From Mermis nigrescens (taxonomy: Eukaryota; Nematoda; Enoplea; Mermithida; Mermithidae): a stretch of 64,000 nucleotides of DNA. The stretch's first letter is position 1; every line of letters starts with the position of its first letter. The notes below the pieces were generated by a model, which was given only the letters and a program-made list of their open reading frames with translations, was not told where the DNA came from and searched no databases. A program made the translations under genes and the position numbers. Below, one piece after another: positions 39,701-47,110 of this stretch. Where the stretch lies: NCBI GenBank assembly GCA_036768485.1, contig JAVLUZ010000142.1, forward strand, positions 13,611,814 through 13,675,813, read 5' to 3'.

Positions 39701-42700
39701 TAGAGCGCTAAGAAAGTCGATAAATGTCACTGAGGAGTACTTCCCGGCGCGAAGCGCCGGAAAAATTCGAAAAATCGTGATAAAAAATGGCTTATATTAT
39801 CAAAAAACATATCTTTCTTTATTTCGCCCAAATACTTTTTGACGACAGGAATCGGCCGCCCCTCCCCGCATCCCTCTAAATCCGCACTTGAATCAACATA
39901 TTTGTTCTTGTTCGTAACAATGAGCTAATTTTTGATTAAATTTTTCAATACCTACTACTTTAATTCTTGTCTCGAAATTAAACAATTTTAATTAAAGCGA
40001 TTTTAAAACCAGTCTATATTGTTGAATTTTACATATGTTTTTCTCTGTTTTGGGTTTGACGAAAACAAATTTTCATAAATCTTGTGATCAAAAAGATAAT
40101 TGGATCTTCCATGATGCGGTGCGAGTAATAACATTTATTCGTCCGTTGGACATAATGAGAGAACAATCGCGAAATGAAATTCAAAGAAAGCCTATAAAAA
40201 ACCTATAATTTTTTGTTTTGTTAATTTTTCCAGTTGTCATTTCTTCTAATTTTGATCGAAATAGGGGCTTTCTTGATTTTAAGCTAAAAGTAAGAGCGTT
40301 GTGCTTGGAGCATTTTGAGATTGGTAATTTGGGAGGACCAGCTGCATTTTTGGAGATCATTTGCCTTTTAATGGGTAGTGTTTGACTGTTGAAGTCTTTG
40401 AAAATATATTTATTATGTCCTTCTCTTCCTATCATACAGGTAACGGCTTAAAATTTTGGATGGAATGTTCCCGGCCATTTGGGGGGGGGGGGTTAATGAC
40501 CTATTTTTTGGCCAAAATCGGCCAAAACCACCTAAAATGGCCAAACAACGCAATTTTTCACAAGAATCGGGGGGTGAGGTTGGGTAAAATTTTTCTGGCA
40601 TTTGAGGGTAATGAGGGAAAGACCAACTTTTGGTGATTTCCCCAGGCCCCATCCCTCCTGTTACATTTATGTTTTCCTCAATTGACAGTAGTTTTTGTCG
40701 AAAGAAGAGGATGTACGGGCGTTTGGGTTTAGACATCAGTGTGCACAGTGGCATTCTTTTATTATTTTAGCGAATATTTTTTGCTTGGCAAAGGAATCTT
40801 TCTTGACATGAAAGGTCTGCGCTGCTACATTGTTTTTGTTGGAACAGTTGCGCATGTATGCAACTTATTTACTCTTATTTTTTATATTTTCTTTTTTCTA
40901 TGCTCTTGCTCGTCATTTTTATTATTTCAGTTTTATCATAACGGAAACTTCAAACCTATTTGTTCGACGGATGACGAAGCGTTCTCAAAACCGTTTCCTA
41001 CGCTCGAAAACGTGCTAAGCAACGTTGACGAAAAGCTGGGCTTTGTCATCGAAATCAAATACCCTATGCAGCTTAACGTAAAATTTCCGTATGACTTGCC
41101 TACTATGTATTTGTGACAGGACTTTTTTCGTCCTGAACAGCAAGCGATTATCGCGTGATCCTTTTTGATGACGTCGTTCGTTTTTTCGGACACAGTCGAG
41201 ACGGCCTAAATAGTTCGTGCCGTGCGCTTAATGCGCAGGAAGAGAAATTTGTGACAATTTTCCAGTAATTTGGGGAAACTTATCGATTTTGACTGATGAT
41301 ATGAAATTGATTTTTATCGCCCTTTCGAACCTGTGTATTCGCGTCTATTAATGAACGGTGCCCATTTAGGTATCCTTGCCCTTATTTTATCGTAAATTTG
41401 TCAATTACTGACTCAGTTATGAAATTTCTTAAGGGTGAATATCTGATTAATTTCAACGTATCTTATGTGCGTTTAAGTCAACTTCATCAGATAATCGGTT
41501 AAATTAATAGTCGTTTCAAACGTATGTAGTTTCATTTAATTCTTGTGAATTTTTGTTATTGACAAATATGACCTTTTCAAGGAAGCTTTGGTTTACCACG
41601 GTGTTATTGTTTCAGATCGGATCTGATTCTAAATTTTAAACAACATTTGATTTTAATTTGATTTTTACTGATTGGTCAATGTAGTTTGAACATGATTTAC
41701 ATACCTACATGCTAATAGGGAGGACTGATAGGGATAACCCTTATACGAAGGATCCGATGTTAGGTTGCTGTCGGGCATACATATGACGGCTCAAATTTCG
41801 GGGGGGTAAATGACCTCCAATTTTCTGCCAAAAAGCGCCAAAAAACGGTTAGAAAATTCTATTTTTTTAAAAGGGTATCAAAGATTTTCTGGCTTTGGGG
41901 GGATGAGGGGACGTCTGACTCTGGGCAAGGGATTCCCCCCACCCTCTGTTACATGTATGCCGTCGGGTGAATTCGACCCAAGATAGTGAATTTTCATTTG
42001 AATCCGACCTGATTTACCTAATAAATACAACTACTGTCAAATAAATTTCGGATTTCACCCCTCCCTTGCCCCCTGACCTTGTGCAGCTATAACCTTAGTA
42101 TTTTTCAAATTTAATGGCATTTTGTCACAACTTGTTATAATAGTTGACTCATAAAATTTTAAAATTTAAATGAGTTTTACTGAACGATAGAAAAGTTATC
42201 ACAAAAATTTAGATTAGGATACCTAAATAAATATTGCGTAAATATGTGTCATCTTAGGCATACTCGCACATGATGTTGGGTCCTCGAATGTTTTCTCCTA
42301 GAATTGGCAATTTTCCAAAAACTCTTGAATATGTTCTGTTTTATGCTTGTTAGCTACGTTTCTGTCCAGATGTTCCCAATTTTTCGGCGCCTTGCGCAAA
42401 TCACTTATTTTTTGCTTAATCTTGTTCAATTTCATTGAATTTTTTCCATAATTTTTGTTTTTATCATTTAGAGAGAAAAAACATCGTTCGAAGTATAAAA
42501 TAATGATGCTTTTTATGCGTATTTACTTATCGTTTTTTAGTTCAAAAAGGCAATGCAAAAAATTTTTAGGGCGCACTTCACGTCCCAAACTTCCATGCTG
42601 AGCATATCGTGAATAGATAAAGAGATATATGAATAGATACGCCATCATAATTTCGCTGCTGAATAAGCAGATATTTTCACTAACTGATTCATTGGTTTGA

Positions 42701-45657
42701 TTGCTAGACAGCTTGGCTTTTAAAAAGCAAATTAATCGATACTTTGGGGTCGGAAGAAAGTGCTGTCGTCTATGGAAATCGAGTGACGCTGACTGAATTT
42801 GAGGGTGGTTTACACACATGCACACTGTGGGAAGGTTGGGGGTATCCCCGTACCACAACGTTTGAAGAGCACACCCCCTCAGGCCATTTGCGGACCAAAA
42901 CCTATTGTTGGAATTATGAAATGAGCGCTAAACGATGCCCAGCAGTGTAATCTGAAGTACTTTTCGAGTAGTACTCTGCCCATTCATTCATTCGGACACT
43001 TTGTCTATTATTTTATCCATATTTGATAGTTCAAGTCATTCCACCATTCTTATTATCATTTGTCGTCATACAAACTTAATCACGAATATTTTAAGAAGAG
43101 TACAATTTAAGGAATTCAAGCATTTTCACTGGTTGTGACGAAGGGGGTAAGGAACAGCAAAAATATCTGAAAAATCAACAAACTCGTCATTTCAGAGCCA
43201 TAATTAGTCAAAAATATCATTTACTCCCCTCCTCTATTCAAGGAAACTCCACCCCCCAGAAGTTTTGACCGTGGGCATGTATGGTGTTTAGTCCTATCGC
43301 ATTTATTTTTCCGGCGAAAATTGCGTTCTTTCGCTATTTTAATTCTCTTTGTTTCAATTAGAGGCACAGTTAGGATTTTTACGGTATCGCCAAAATTCTA
43401 TGATTGGTTCAACTATTTTAGACTTAAACGCATACTTGGGCAATAGCCAAGGCTCCAGCCCGTCTTACTATGGGCTCACAAAGCTTGGTTGGTCCCTAGT
43501 TGAGCTAAAAATGGGTTGAAAAGACAATTTCCTTTGATTTTCCACTGTTTTTTCACACTTTTTCCAAAATCAGCCCGTCCAAATGGACCCTTCAGCCCGT
43601 CCAGCTTATATGTCAGCTATAGGTGGGCGGCACACAAAATTCTGAGGGGTGCAATATTTTTTCAAAGGTCGAAAAATAGCCTTAAAAATTGTGATATGGC
43701 GACAAAACATCAATTTTTCAACGTTTCTCATCGAGCACTATCCATTGGCATCAAAAAATTGCGAAAAAAACAGCAAAAAATTCAAAACTCGAATTCTGAG
43801 GGGGGTAGTTTGGTTTCTCGGGAAGTGCATACCCCCAAACCCCCAACGCCCATGTGTGGTGTCAGCTCGTTCCATTAACGGGCTGGGATAGGCTAATGCC
43901 CAGGTGCAGGAGCGGATTTAGGGGGCGGCCGCCTCCCCTCCTCATTGGCCCGAAATAGTGCGCAAAATTAAGGATTTTTGAGCGATTTTTAGCGATTTTC
44001 GGCTTGAACACGGCTAATTTTTCCGCCCAAGTCAGGGTTCCGCCCTCCCCTAGGGGTACCCCTTCCCCTTAGTAAAATCCTGGATCCGCCACTGCCCAGG
44101 TGTGCTAAAAAAAGAGTGCAAAAGCATATTAAGGCGAATTCGTTTCAAATTTGCAGGACTTGAGTTGGGAATGCGAAGCGGTTTTCGAAATCAATTTTTA
44201 CGTCGATCAGATTTTGGCCGTTGTATTGAAACATTCTGAATCGAGTCGACGGATAATATTTACTTCATTCGTGCCAATTGTTTGCGTTATGTGAGTTTGA
44301 TTTGATATTAATTTTCATTGATTATTTTATGCAACATATCAGAAATATAATATAATTCGTGGTATTAAATCCTTCATTTCCTTCACACTTGCCATTGATA
44401 ATTTTAAAATAATGGAAAATTTCAACAAGTCTTATAAAAGTTTTGAATTTATTCAGGGATAACAAAAATGACCTTAGTGCAATAAAATACTTCATTGTTG
44501 CGCCTTTTTCTTAATTTTTAAACGCGTTTTGAGTAAATCTCATCGACTAAAAGAATCTCAAAGATGAATATCCGGCTCCATATTTATTAGAAGCGTTAAT
44601 TCAATAGAATGATTCGCAACCTAGAGTTTACCTTTCCATCTCTCGAAAATGATATGTAACTAATGTCTAGCCCATTCGCTTGGATTCTGAACAGAAAATT
44701 TCGTTTTCAAAAAAAATTAAAAATTGCAAAATATTTAAAATGAGTCAAAATTTAACTTCAAAACAATCACAGAGCCAAAAAGACGGTAAATGATCAAAAA
44801 TTTTGTCATTTTTATGACGTATATTTGAAATACTAGTTAAGATGATAAAACAATTTAGTCTAGTCTAGAAAAGTTGCAGAGTGCGGAGAAAACCTGATAG
44901 TTTAAAATAAAAAATATCACATTCTTGCGTACGTGGTGAATTTTTCGAAATATTAAAAATTTCAAATTAGAATAAACAATTCTTATGAAAACTTATTAGT
45001 AATTTGTATTGGAGACCTTGAGTCAAATAATCGCCTCTTTTGCTCTTAAGGTTGAAATTAAAGCAGAATCGCTACCCTGTATTATTTCTGTCGCAAGGTG
45101 AAACGTGTCATTATCCGCCTTACAAGGATCAATTGTGCAACAGTTCCTCGATGGCTATTGATTTTGCAGTTTGTCATAAATTATTGGTAAGTTCAATTCT
45201 CATTACAAAATTTGAAAACTTAACAATCTTTAAGGATTGCTCACCCTATGTTATAACATAGGACGGCATCTCATATTTGTCACAGCTATGTTAAACATAC
45301 TATTTCCTCGAAAAATGTCTTGTTATACGTAGGGCTATCGATCCTAAACAAATCTTAAGGATTGTTGAGTGTTCAAATTTCCTGTCGAAAACTATAGATC
45401 AGTATACAAAAACATTTTTAAAATTGTGAAAAATAATTTAAATTAAATGATTGTAAATCGTTAAAACTTACGTTTCGTTTAAGGGAGTTTCGTTGTACAG
45501 CAGCGATTTGCTTCGTGATCAAACTCCTTGTTTGTTGTGCAAAAGCAATAATATTCTTTGGTTTACTTGGGGCGACGATTTGAGCGAAGAGATTGTGAGG
45601 AAGAAATTTCGTGAGCTCGGTTGTCACGGAATCATACGAGACAAGTGCATCCTGTAG
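15634..45657 (+). CDS. GPCPD1: GPCPD1-type glycerophosphocholine phosphodiesterase (13 exons)
   Basis: Predicted to hydrolyse glycerophosphocholine to glycerol-3-phosphate and choline in the cytosol. Exons: 15634-15767, 18510-18702, 19426-19581, 24585-24662, 25586-25696, 27232-27394, 31512-31644, 35073-35127, 36909-37085, 40931-41077, 44157-44290, 45051-45186, 45484-45657. All junctions keep phase; all use GT-AG except the exon 2 donor (see findings). The product is about 596 aa; vertebrate GPCPD1 is about 670. Residues 1-100 resemble the CBM20 starch-binding domain (HVVGNVPELGVWN). The GDPD domain starts at GHRG (His314) and holds EN (329-330), EFDVHLSKD (347-355), YHD (361-363) and IEIK (440-443), i.e. 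the expected catalytic and metal-binding residues. The start ATG opens directly into CBM20, as in the human protein. Introns hold a LINE, mariner, hAT and many MITEs. Confidence 0.9.
16312..16575 (+). repeat. family E-like repeat in GPCPD1 intron 1
   Basis: 'cagtggcgtacatataacagagggg' start and 'ttatgtgtatggctgg' end, with 'ttttggccgtttttagacg' and 'aaaatgaccggg' blocks. Diverged relative to the 37-58 kb copies. Confidence 0.45.
17215..17658 (+). mobile_element. family B MITE in GPCPD1 intron 1
   Basis: 444 bp with the full set of family B blocks and two GGCGCG-AAGCGCC hairpins (17425, 17516). Flanks ACATAACG and ACGTAACG are an 8-bp TSD with one mismatch. Confidence 0.8.
18292..18441 (+). 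mobile_element. family C MITE (GCACGTAGCTGG ends)
   Basis: GAGCACGTAGCTGG at the left and GCTACGTGCCTG at the right are inverted. Flanks GGAACTGC and GGAAATGA match at 6 of 8. It ends 68 bp before GPCPD1 exon 2. Confidence 0.65.
18510..18703 (+). CDS. GPCPD1: GPCPD1 exon 2 (CBM20, remainder)
   Basis: Acceptor ctcttccag; encodes YRYVIVQK and RWECHEFPR, matching the CBM20 strand order. The 3' boundary is uncertain: a canonical GT donor after 18703 leaves one extra G relative to exon 3. Confidence 0.8.
19184..19355 (+). mobile_element. family C MITE with perfect TSD
   Basis: 8-bp TSD TAAACAAG at 19176-19183 and 19356-19363. 172 bp, CGGGCACTTAGC to ATACGTGCCTG. It sits 70 bp before GPCPD1 exon 3, in the short intron 2. 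Confidence 0.82.
19426..19581 (+). CDS. GPCPD1: GPCPD1 exon 3
   Basis: Encodes DGVESVDRGWLTKQSEI, strongly like the human NGVETLDSGWL stretch. Ends at TGG before gtgagt. An alternative acceptor at 19435 would restore phase from an exon 2 ending at 18703, at the cost of the three conserved residues. Confidence 0.82.
20262..21946 (+). mobile_element. 5'-truncated non-LTR retrotransposon (LINE)
   Basis: Carries most of a reverse transcriptase and its C-terminal region, ending in a CAA tandem tail (about 21928-21946). A 13-bp TSD, agagagatagaaa, lies at 20192-20204 and 21947-21959. Between the left TSD and the coding sequence is a 57-bp filler with two copies of 'agagataaaaaagataga'. The Cys-His motif near the end (CPRC...HLFNC) and the tail suggest a Jockey/I-type LINE; the exact clade is not determined. 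Confidence 0.85.
20264..21892 (+). pseudogene. broken LINE reverse transcriptase
   Basis: Reads the RT core in one frame to 20985: KPGK and YRPISIL blocks, AFDSVDH (catalytic Asp), GVPQGSVISP, and YADD (catalytic Asp pair) at about 20789. A frameshift near 20975 continues in a second frame with KILGVLFDPSLCF and a thumb region to about 21275, and another shift near 21275 returns to a third frame ending at 21893 with a CPRC...H...C knuckle. Two frameshifts and a missing endonuclease make it dead. Confidence 0.85.
22628..23357. mobile_element. Tc1/mariner-like element
   Basis: The left 44 bp (GGTGTTTCGAAATGATCTG, TTCCCTTAGAAAACATACTTC) is inverted at the right end (GAAGTATGTTTTCTTAGGGA, GATCATTTTGGAACACC). 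Flanked by TA. About 730 bp; the interior ORFs show no DDE motif I can identify. In GPCPD1 intron 3. Confidence 0.72.
24283..24534 (-). mobile_element. family A element just upstream of GPCPD1 exon 4
   Basis: Flanked by GATTCTGACC at 24273-24282 and 24533-24542 (8-10 bp TSD). ATACCTGGGCGTGG start. It ends 50 bp before exon 4. Confidence 0.8.
24585..24662 (+). CDS. GPCPD1: GPCPD1 exon 4
   Basis: 26 codons between a cgttcag acceptor and a gtaagt donor, phase 0 at both ends. The preceding 5-kb intron contains the LINE and a mariner-like element. Confidence 0.8.
24823..25436. mobile_element. family D element (CAGGGGCGGATTT / ATCCGCCACTG)
   Basis: Inverted ends CAGGGGCGGATTTA and GATCCGCCACTG; flanks AATAAGTC and GATAAGAC match at 6 of 8. 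614 bp, non-coding, containing a GGCGCTTGGCGCC hairpin (25189). In the 0.9-kb intron 4. Confidence 0.7.
25586..25696 (+). CDS. GPCPD1: GPCPD1 exon 5
   Basis: 37 codons between tttttcag and gtaagt, phase 0 at both ends; linker between the CBM20 and GDPD domains. Confidence 0.8.
25779..25878 (-). mobile_element. family B mini-derivative (100 bp)
   Basis: Only the two ends of family B remain: CAGTGTTTTTCTGTACTCGGC and CTTTGTACATG...TACAAAAAACACTG. An extreme internal deletion. Confidence 0.65.
26120..26415 (+). repeat. family H repeat
   Basis: Shares 'gatctgggggtcagcc', 'tttgggc...gggccaaaatggc', 'tggtataa.cgc' and 'ttgcctcatttt' blocks with 55885-57050. Boundaries are approximate. Confidence 0.45.
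26479..26929 (+). mobile_element. family F MITE
   Basis: TSD GCCATTCG and GCCGTTCG (26471-26478, 26930-26937; 7 of 8). Starts TAGTTTCCCAAGG, includes GGCGCGAAGCGCC (26771) and ends 'ggaccctgaggtgggggtaatacccc...gtgat'. Confidence 0.72.
27232..27394 (+). CDS. GPCPD1: GPCPD1 exon 6
   Basis: Opens with VFIFELYEENP, equivalent to the human LIFDFFEED stretch, and ends in phase 1 before gttggc. Confidence 0.83.
27457..28258. mobile_element. hAT-like element with internal 103-bp tandem units
   Basis: Perfect 8-bp TSD CGTGCGTA at 27449-27456 and 28259-28266. Ends TAGGGCCGTAGGGCTG and TTACGGGCCTG are imperfect inverted repeats. At 802 bp it has no ORF. It starts 62 bp after GPCPD1 exon 6. Confidence 0.8.
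27634..27985 (+). repeat. tandem repeat, about 103 bp x 3.4
   Basis: Each unit begins with a GCGC hairpin (gcgctgcgcgcc, gcgctgtgcgcc, gcgcttggcgcc), then 'atttattgttta', 'tgtcttct' and 'gctcaaatttgag'. Confidence 0.8.
28901..29137 (+). mobile_element. family A element, complete, perfect TSD
   Basis: TSD GGTCAGAC at 28893-28900 and 29138-29145. 237 bp, TCATGGGTGGCGGC to AACGCCCAGGTAT. This is the cleanest boundary call for family A. Confidence 0.87.
29745..30115 (+). repeat. family F copy, degraded
   Basis: Contains 'aaattcgggaccagtaaatctagggttc', 'catcctaaa', 'ctcgtttcgtcac', a damaged hairpin 'ggcgcaaagcg', and 'tcggctgacagtgacttg'. Ends not resolved. Confidence 0.55.
30373..31388 (+). 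mobile_element. Tc1/mariner-superfamily element with decayed transposase
   Basis: Ends CGACGGGTGTCCCATAAGTCC and the inverse of CGAGGGGTATTACTTAAGTCC, flanked by TA (30371-30372, 31389-31390). 1016 bp. Around 31020-31120 a short frame reads like the WL-rich stretch near the catalytic region of mariner transposases, but stops and shifts interrupt it everywhere. In GPCPD1 intron 6, ending 120 bp before exon 7. Confidence 0.6.
31512..31644 (+). CDS. GPCPD1: GPCPD1 exon 7 (start of GDPD domain, GHRG)
   Basis: Acceptor ctttttacag; encodes the FDRFWMPSRALDIGHRG block containing catalytic His314; phase 2 before gtaagc. Confidence 0.88.
31991..32178 (+). mobile_element. family C MITE
   Basis: CAGGCACGTAGC at 31991 is inverted as TACGTGCCTG at 32178. 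TSD GTAAGAGC and CTAAGAGC (7 of 8). 188 bp. Confidence 0.8.
32606..33015 (+). mobile_element. family F MITE
   Basis: 'atagtttcccatcgtcgaaagttc' start and 'ggaccctcaggtaggggtgatactcc...gggaatatgtgtg' end, nearly collinear with 26479-26929, with TGCGAAGCGCC at 32857. Flanking duplication is weak. Confidence 0.68.
34012..34860. mobile_element. family D element hosting a family B insertion
   Basis: Perfect 8-bp TSD GCAGGCAG at 34004-34011 and 34861-34868. Ends CTAGTGGCGGATCAG and AAATCCGACAGT. The family B copy at 34368-34718 sits inside. It ends 212 bp before GPCPD1 exon 8. Confidence 0.83.
34368..34718 (-). mobile_element. family B MITE nested in family D
   Basis: CACGGTTTTTTTTGTATTCGG start, GTACAAAG blocks and GGCGCTTCGCGCC (34499), but it stops at 'atctttatacatt' without its last 50 bp. 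Truncated. Confidence 0.7.
35073..35127 (+). CDS. GPCPD1: GPCPD1 exon 8 (ENTIESL block)
   Basis: A 55-nt exon, acceptor ctcttttag, donor gtaatt. Its first base completes the codon left by exon 7, giving DALARENTIESLNLAAQL as in GDPD proteins. Easily missed by gene predictors. Confidence 0.85.
35128..36908 (+). other. GPCPD1 intron 8, no repeats recognised
   Basis: AT-rich intronic sequence. Unlike most other introns, I see none of the window's repeat families in it. Short open frames (for example 36355-36558) lack coding character. Confidence 0.5.
36909..37085 (+). CDS. GPCPD1: GPCPD1 exon 9 (EFDVHLSKD...YHD)
   Basis: Acceptor tgtgtacag, donor gtgaaa, 59 codons. EFDVHLSKDFVP is nearly identical to the human segment and carries metal-binding Glu347 and Asp349 and His362. 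Confidence 0.9.
37227..37462 (+). mobile_element. family E MITE
   Basis: 'acatgtaatggcacgaaatttcggg' at the left and 'cctgttacatgtatg' at the right give inverted ACATGTAA/TTACATGT ends. The core has 'tttttggccgaaaaacggctaaaaccacctaaaaacgacc'. Confidence 0.6.
38030..38575 (+). repeat. family E copy followed by family G copy
   Basis: 38030-38212 is family E ('gggggtgaatgacctacaatttttgg' to 'ttacatgtatg'). 38215-38575 is family G with GGCGCTTCGCGCC at 38351 and the uninterrupted version of the LINE target site at 38446. Confidence 0.6.
39405..39889. mobile_element. family D element
   Basis: GCAGTGGCGGTCCCTG start and TCTAAATCCGCACTT end; flanks GAATTAAA and GAATCAAC match at 6 of 8. Contains GGCGCGAAGCGCC (39745). 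Confidence 0.68.
40433..40672 (+). mobile_element. family E MITE
   Basis: 'atacaggtaacggcttaaaattttgg' to 'cctcctgttacatttatg' with the family core; about 260 bp upstream of GPCPD1 exon 10. Confidence 0.62.
40931..41077 (+). CDS. GPCPD1: GPCPD1 exon 10 (IEIK)
   Basis: Acceptor ttatttcag; encodes PFPTLENVLSNV and GFVIEIK (Glu441). The donor gtaaaa after CTTAAC is weak but the phase is right. Confidence 0.87.
41778..41961 (+). mobile_element. family E MITE
   Basis: CATACATATGACGGCTC start and CTCTGTTACATGTATG end. Flanks CTGTCGGG and CCGTCGGG suggest an 8-bp TSD with one mismatch. Confidence 0.68.
42285..42605 (+). repeat. family G repeat
   Basis: 'cctagaattggcaattttccaaaaac', GGCGCCTTGCGC, 'gtttttatcatttagagag' and 'catcgttcgaa' align with 38221-38575. 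Confidence 0.45.
43619..43859 (+). mobile_element. family A element, perfect TSD
   Basis: TSD TGTCAGCT at 43611-43618 and 43860-43867. 241 bp, ATAGGTGGGCGGCACAC to AACGCCCATGTGTGG. Confidence 0.85.
43906..44093. mobile_element. family D MITE, perfect TSD
   Basis: TSD GCCCAGGT at 43898-43905 and 44094-44101. 188 bp, GCAGGAGCGGATTTAGGG to CTGGATCCGCCACT. It ends 63 bp before GPCPD1 exon 11. Confidence 0.85.
44157..44290 (+). CDS. GPCPD1: GPCPD1 exon 11
   Basis: Acceptor aatttgcag, donor gtgagt, phase 2 at the end. NFYVDQILAVVLKHSESSRR matches the human NLFLDIILKTVLENSGKRR block. Confidence 0.88.
45051..45186 (+). CDS. GPCPD1: GPCPD1 exon 12
   Basis: Acceptor ctcttaag; the first G completes a Met codon; encodes KQNRYPVLFLSQGE; donor gtaagt. 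Confidence 0.88.
45484..45657 (+). CDS. GPCPD1: GPCPD1 terminal exon
   Basis: Acceptor cgtttaag; encodes ILWFTWGDDLSEE and ends RDKCIL with TAG at 45655-45657. It lacks the 60-70-residue C-terminal extension of the human protein. Confidence 0.88.
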   Translation, partial: GVSLYSSDLLRDQTPCLLCKSNNILWFTWGDDLSEEIVRKKFRELGCHGIIRDKCIL

Positions 45658-45705
45658 TTTACACCAATTTATTAGTGTTTTATATTTGTTGGCTTATTTC
45701 GCGCT

Positions 45706-45711
45706 AATAAA
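45706..45711 (+). terminator. GPCPD1 poly(A) signal AATAAA
   Basis: AATAAA 49 nt after the GPCPD1 stop codon, implying a very short 3' UTR. Confidence 0.6.
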
Positions 45712-45963
45712 ATTTCACTGTTTTAACGTGGCTTTTGCTATAATCCTCCGTGACTAACCCGCTTTTATGCTTTTTTTGCTTTTTTAAATGTCTATATAAG
45801 TATGAATGTGTACACATACTACAATTTTTAGAGGGCCGAGCTTATTGGGTTGCTTTGCTTATGTAATTCGAAGGTTAATCCTGATTGGCTAATAATTAAA
45901 TGTCATCGTAGGGCACGAAATTTGGAGGTGATGCAAGTATAAAGACTATCGGTTGACGATTAA

Positions 45964-47106
45964 ACCTCGCATTCCCGTGAACTAGGACAGTGTCCTAGCC
46001 GATCATTTTTTTGTGATTTTTTCGTTGTATGTTTTTGTATGATTACAAAACTTTGTCCAGCCTCATTTTAGCCCTAGTTACATCATTTGAAATGTTCAAG
46101 CTAGTAAATAAAATTATACATCCTAAAAATTAGCATATTCTCATGATTATCACGTAAAAACTTAAATTACAAAAAAGTTTTGGTCAATGATTAGTACATG
46201 ATTGGTGGGCTTCTACTTTTTAATCAGCTACTACAGTCCTAAAATGATATTTTAGTCAACTAAAATAAACTATTTGTATTTATTTTATGCATGTTCACCT
46301 CATGCATATGCTTAAGTGTAGTAGCAGTTTTTCAGTTATAACTTCTAACAAAGTTACTTTAGCGAAAAATGACAAACATATTCGGGAATAGGCTTGAAAA
46401 ATTGCATAAAATGATACTAATATTTGCTATGTTGAGTGAGACTAGAGCTGCACGCGGGTACCCGAACGGGTACTCGAACGGGTACCCGAGTACCCGTGTA
46501 GAAAATAATTTTACTACCCGGGTATACCCGGGTACCCGAATCCCCTTTGCGCCACTTATGAATTCCGAACTGTTTGCCAATAGAAAGGCCGTAAATTCTA
46601 CACGAAAACATTTATGCCCGCCGAACCAAAATTCTGACTACGTCTCTGCAGTCAGCTGCAGATAGACTTAGACTTGTTTTTGAATAAATTTTCATTTCCG
46701 GTTGATTTCAAAATTGCTTTTCGTCAATGTGTTTTCCTGCTTCAAATGTTTTAATGACGCTATAAAGATACAAAACCTGCTTCACAATTTTTTGCTTTGA
46801 ATTATGAAAATGACTTAAATTTCATTAAATGCATACGAATTCTTCAGATTAAAGCCTTGATTCTATTTAATCTTGCCTTACTTTTTCAATAATTTTACTG
46901 CTTAAATATCACTTTGCCCTAGACCTCACTGTCAATCGTAAATAAACAATGTTCACTGCGTTCTCTTTTATCTAAGGTCCTGGGTACCCGGATAGTAAAA
47001 TTTGCAAAGTGTGCAGCTCTAAGTGAGACTAATTACATTTTAACCTGGCTAGGACGGCGTCCTAGCACGGGAACCTTTGACTTCAAAGAACACGGGAATG
47101 CGAGGG
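45964..47106. mobile_element. piggyBac-like element (TTAA target site)
   Basis: TTAA lies at 45960-45963 and 47107-47110. The ends ACCTCGCATTCCCGTG and CACGGGAATGCGAGGG are 16-bp inverted repeats with one mismatch. Subterminal CCTAG palindromes occur at both ends (gtgtcctagcc; ggctaggacggcgtcctagc). No transposase. Without the nested hAT element it is about 560 bp. Confidence 0.78.
46443..47021. mobile_element. hAT-like element nested in the piggyBac-like element
   Basis: Perfect 8-bp TSD AGTGAGAC at 46435-46442 and 47022-47029. Ends TAGAGCTGCACGCGGG and GTGTGCAGCTCTA. A GGGTACCCG-rich cluster fills 46451-46545 and recurs once at 46981. 579 bp, no transposase; short frames come from the GGGTACCCG repeat. 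Confidence 0.85.
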
Positions 47107-47110
47107 TTAA

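Noticed and set aside
40739..40930. Hydrophobic N-terminal extension of the frame that contains GPCPD1 exon 10
   Set aside because: It is intron read-through: a good acceptor (ttatttcag) ends at 40930, and family conservation starts only after it.
46369..46665. 98-codon frame with repeated Gly/Tyr/Pro
   Set aside because: Created by the GGGTACCCG repeat array at a hAT end; crosses the element boundary.
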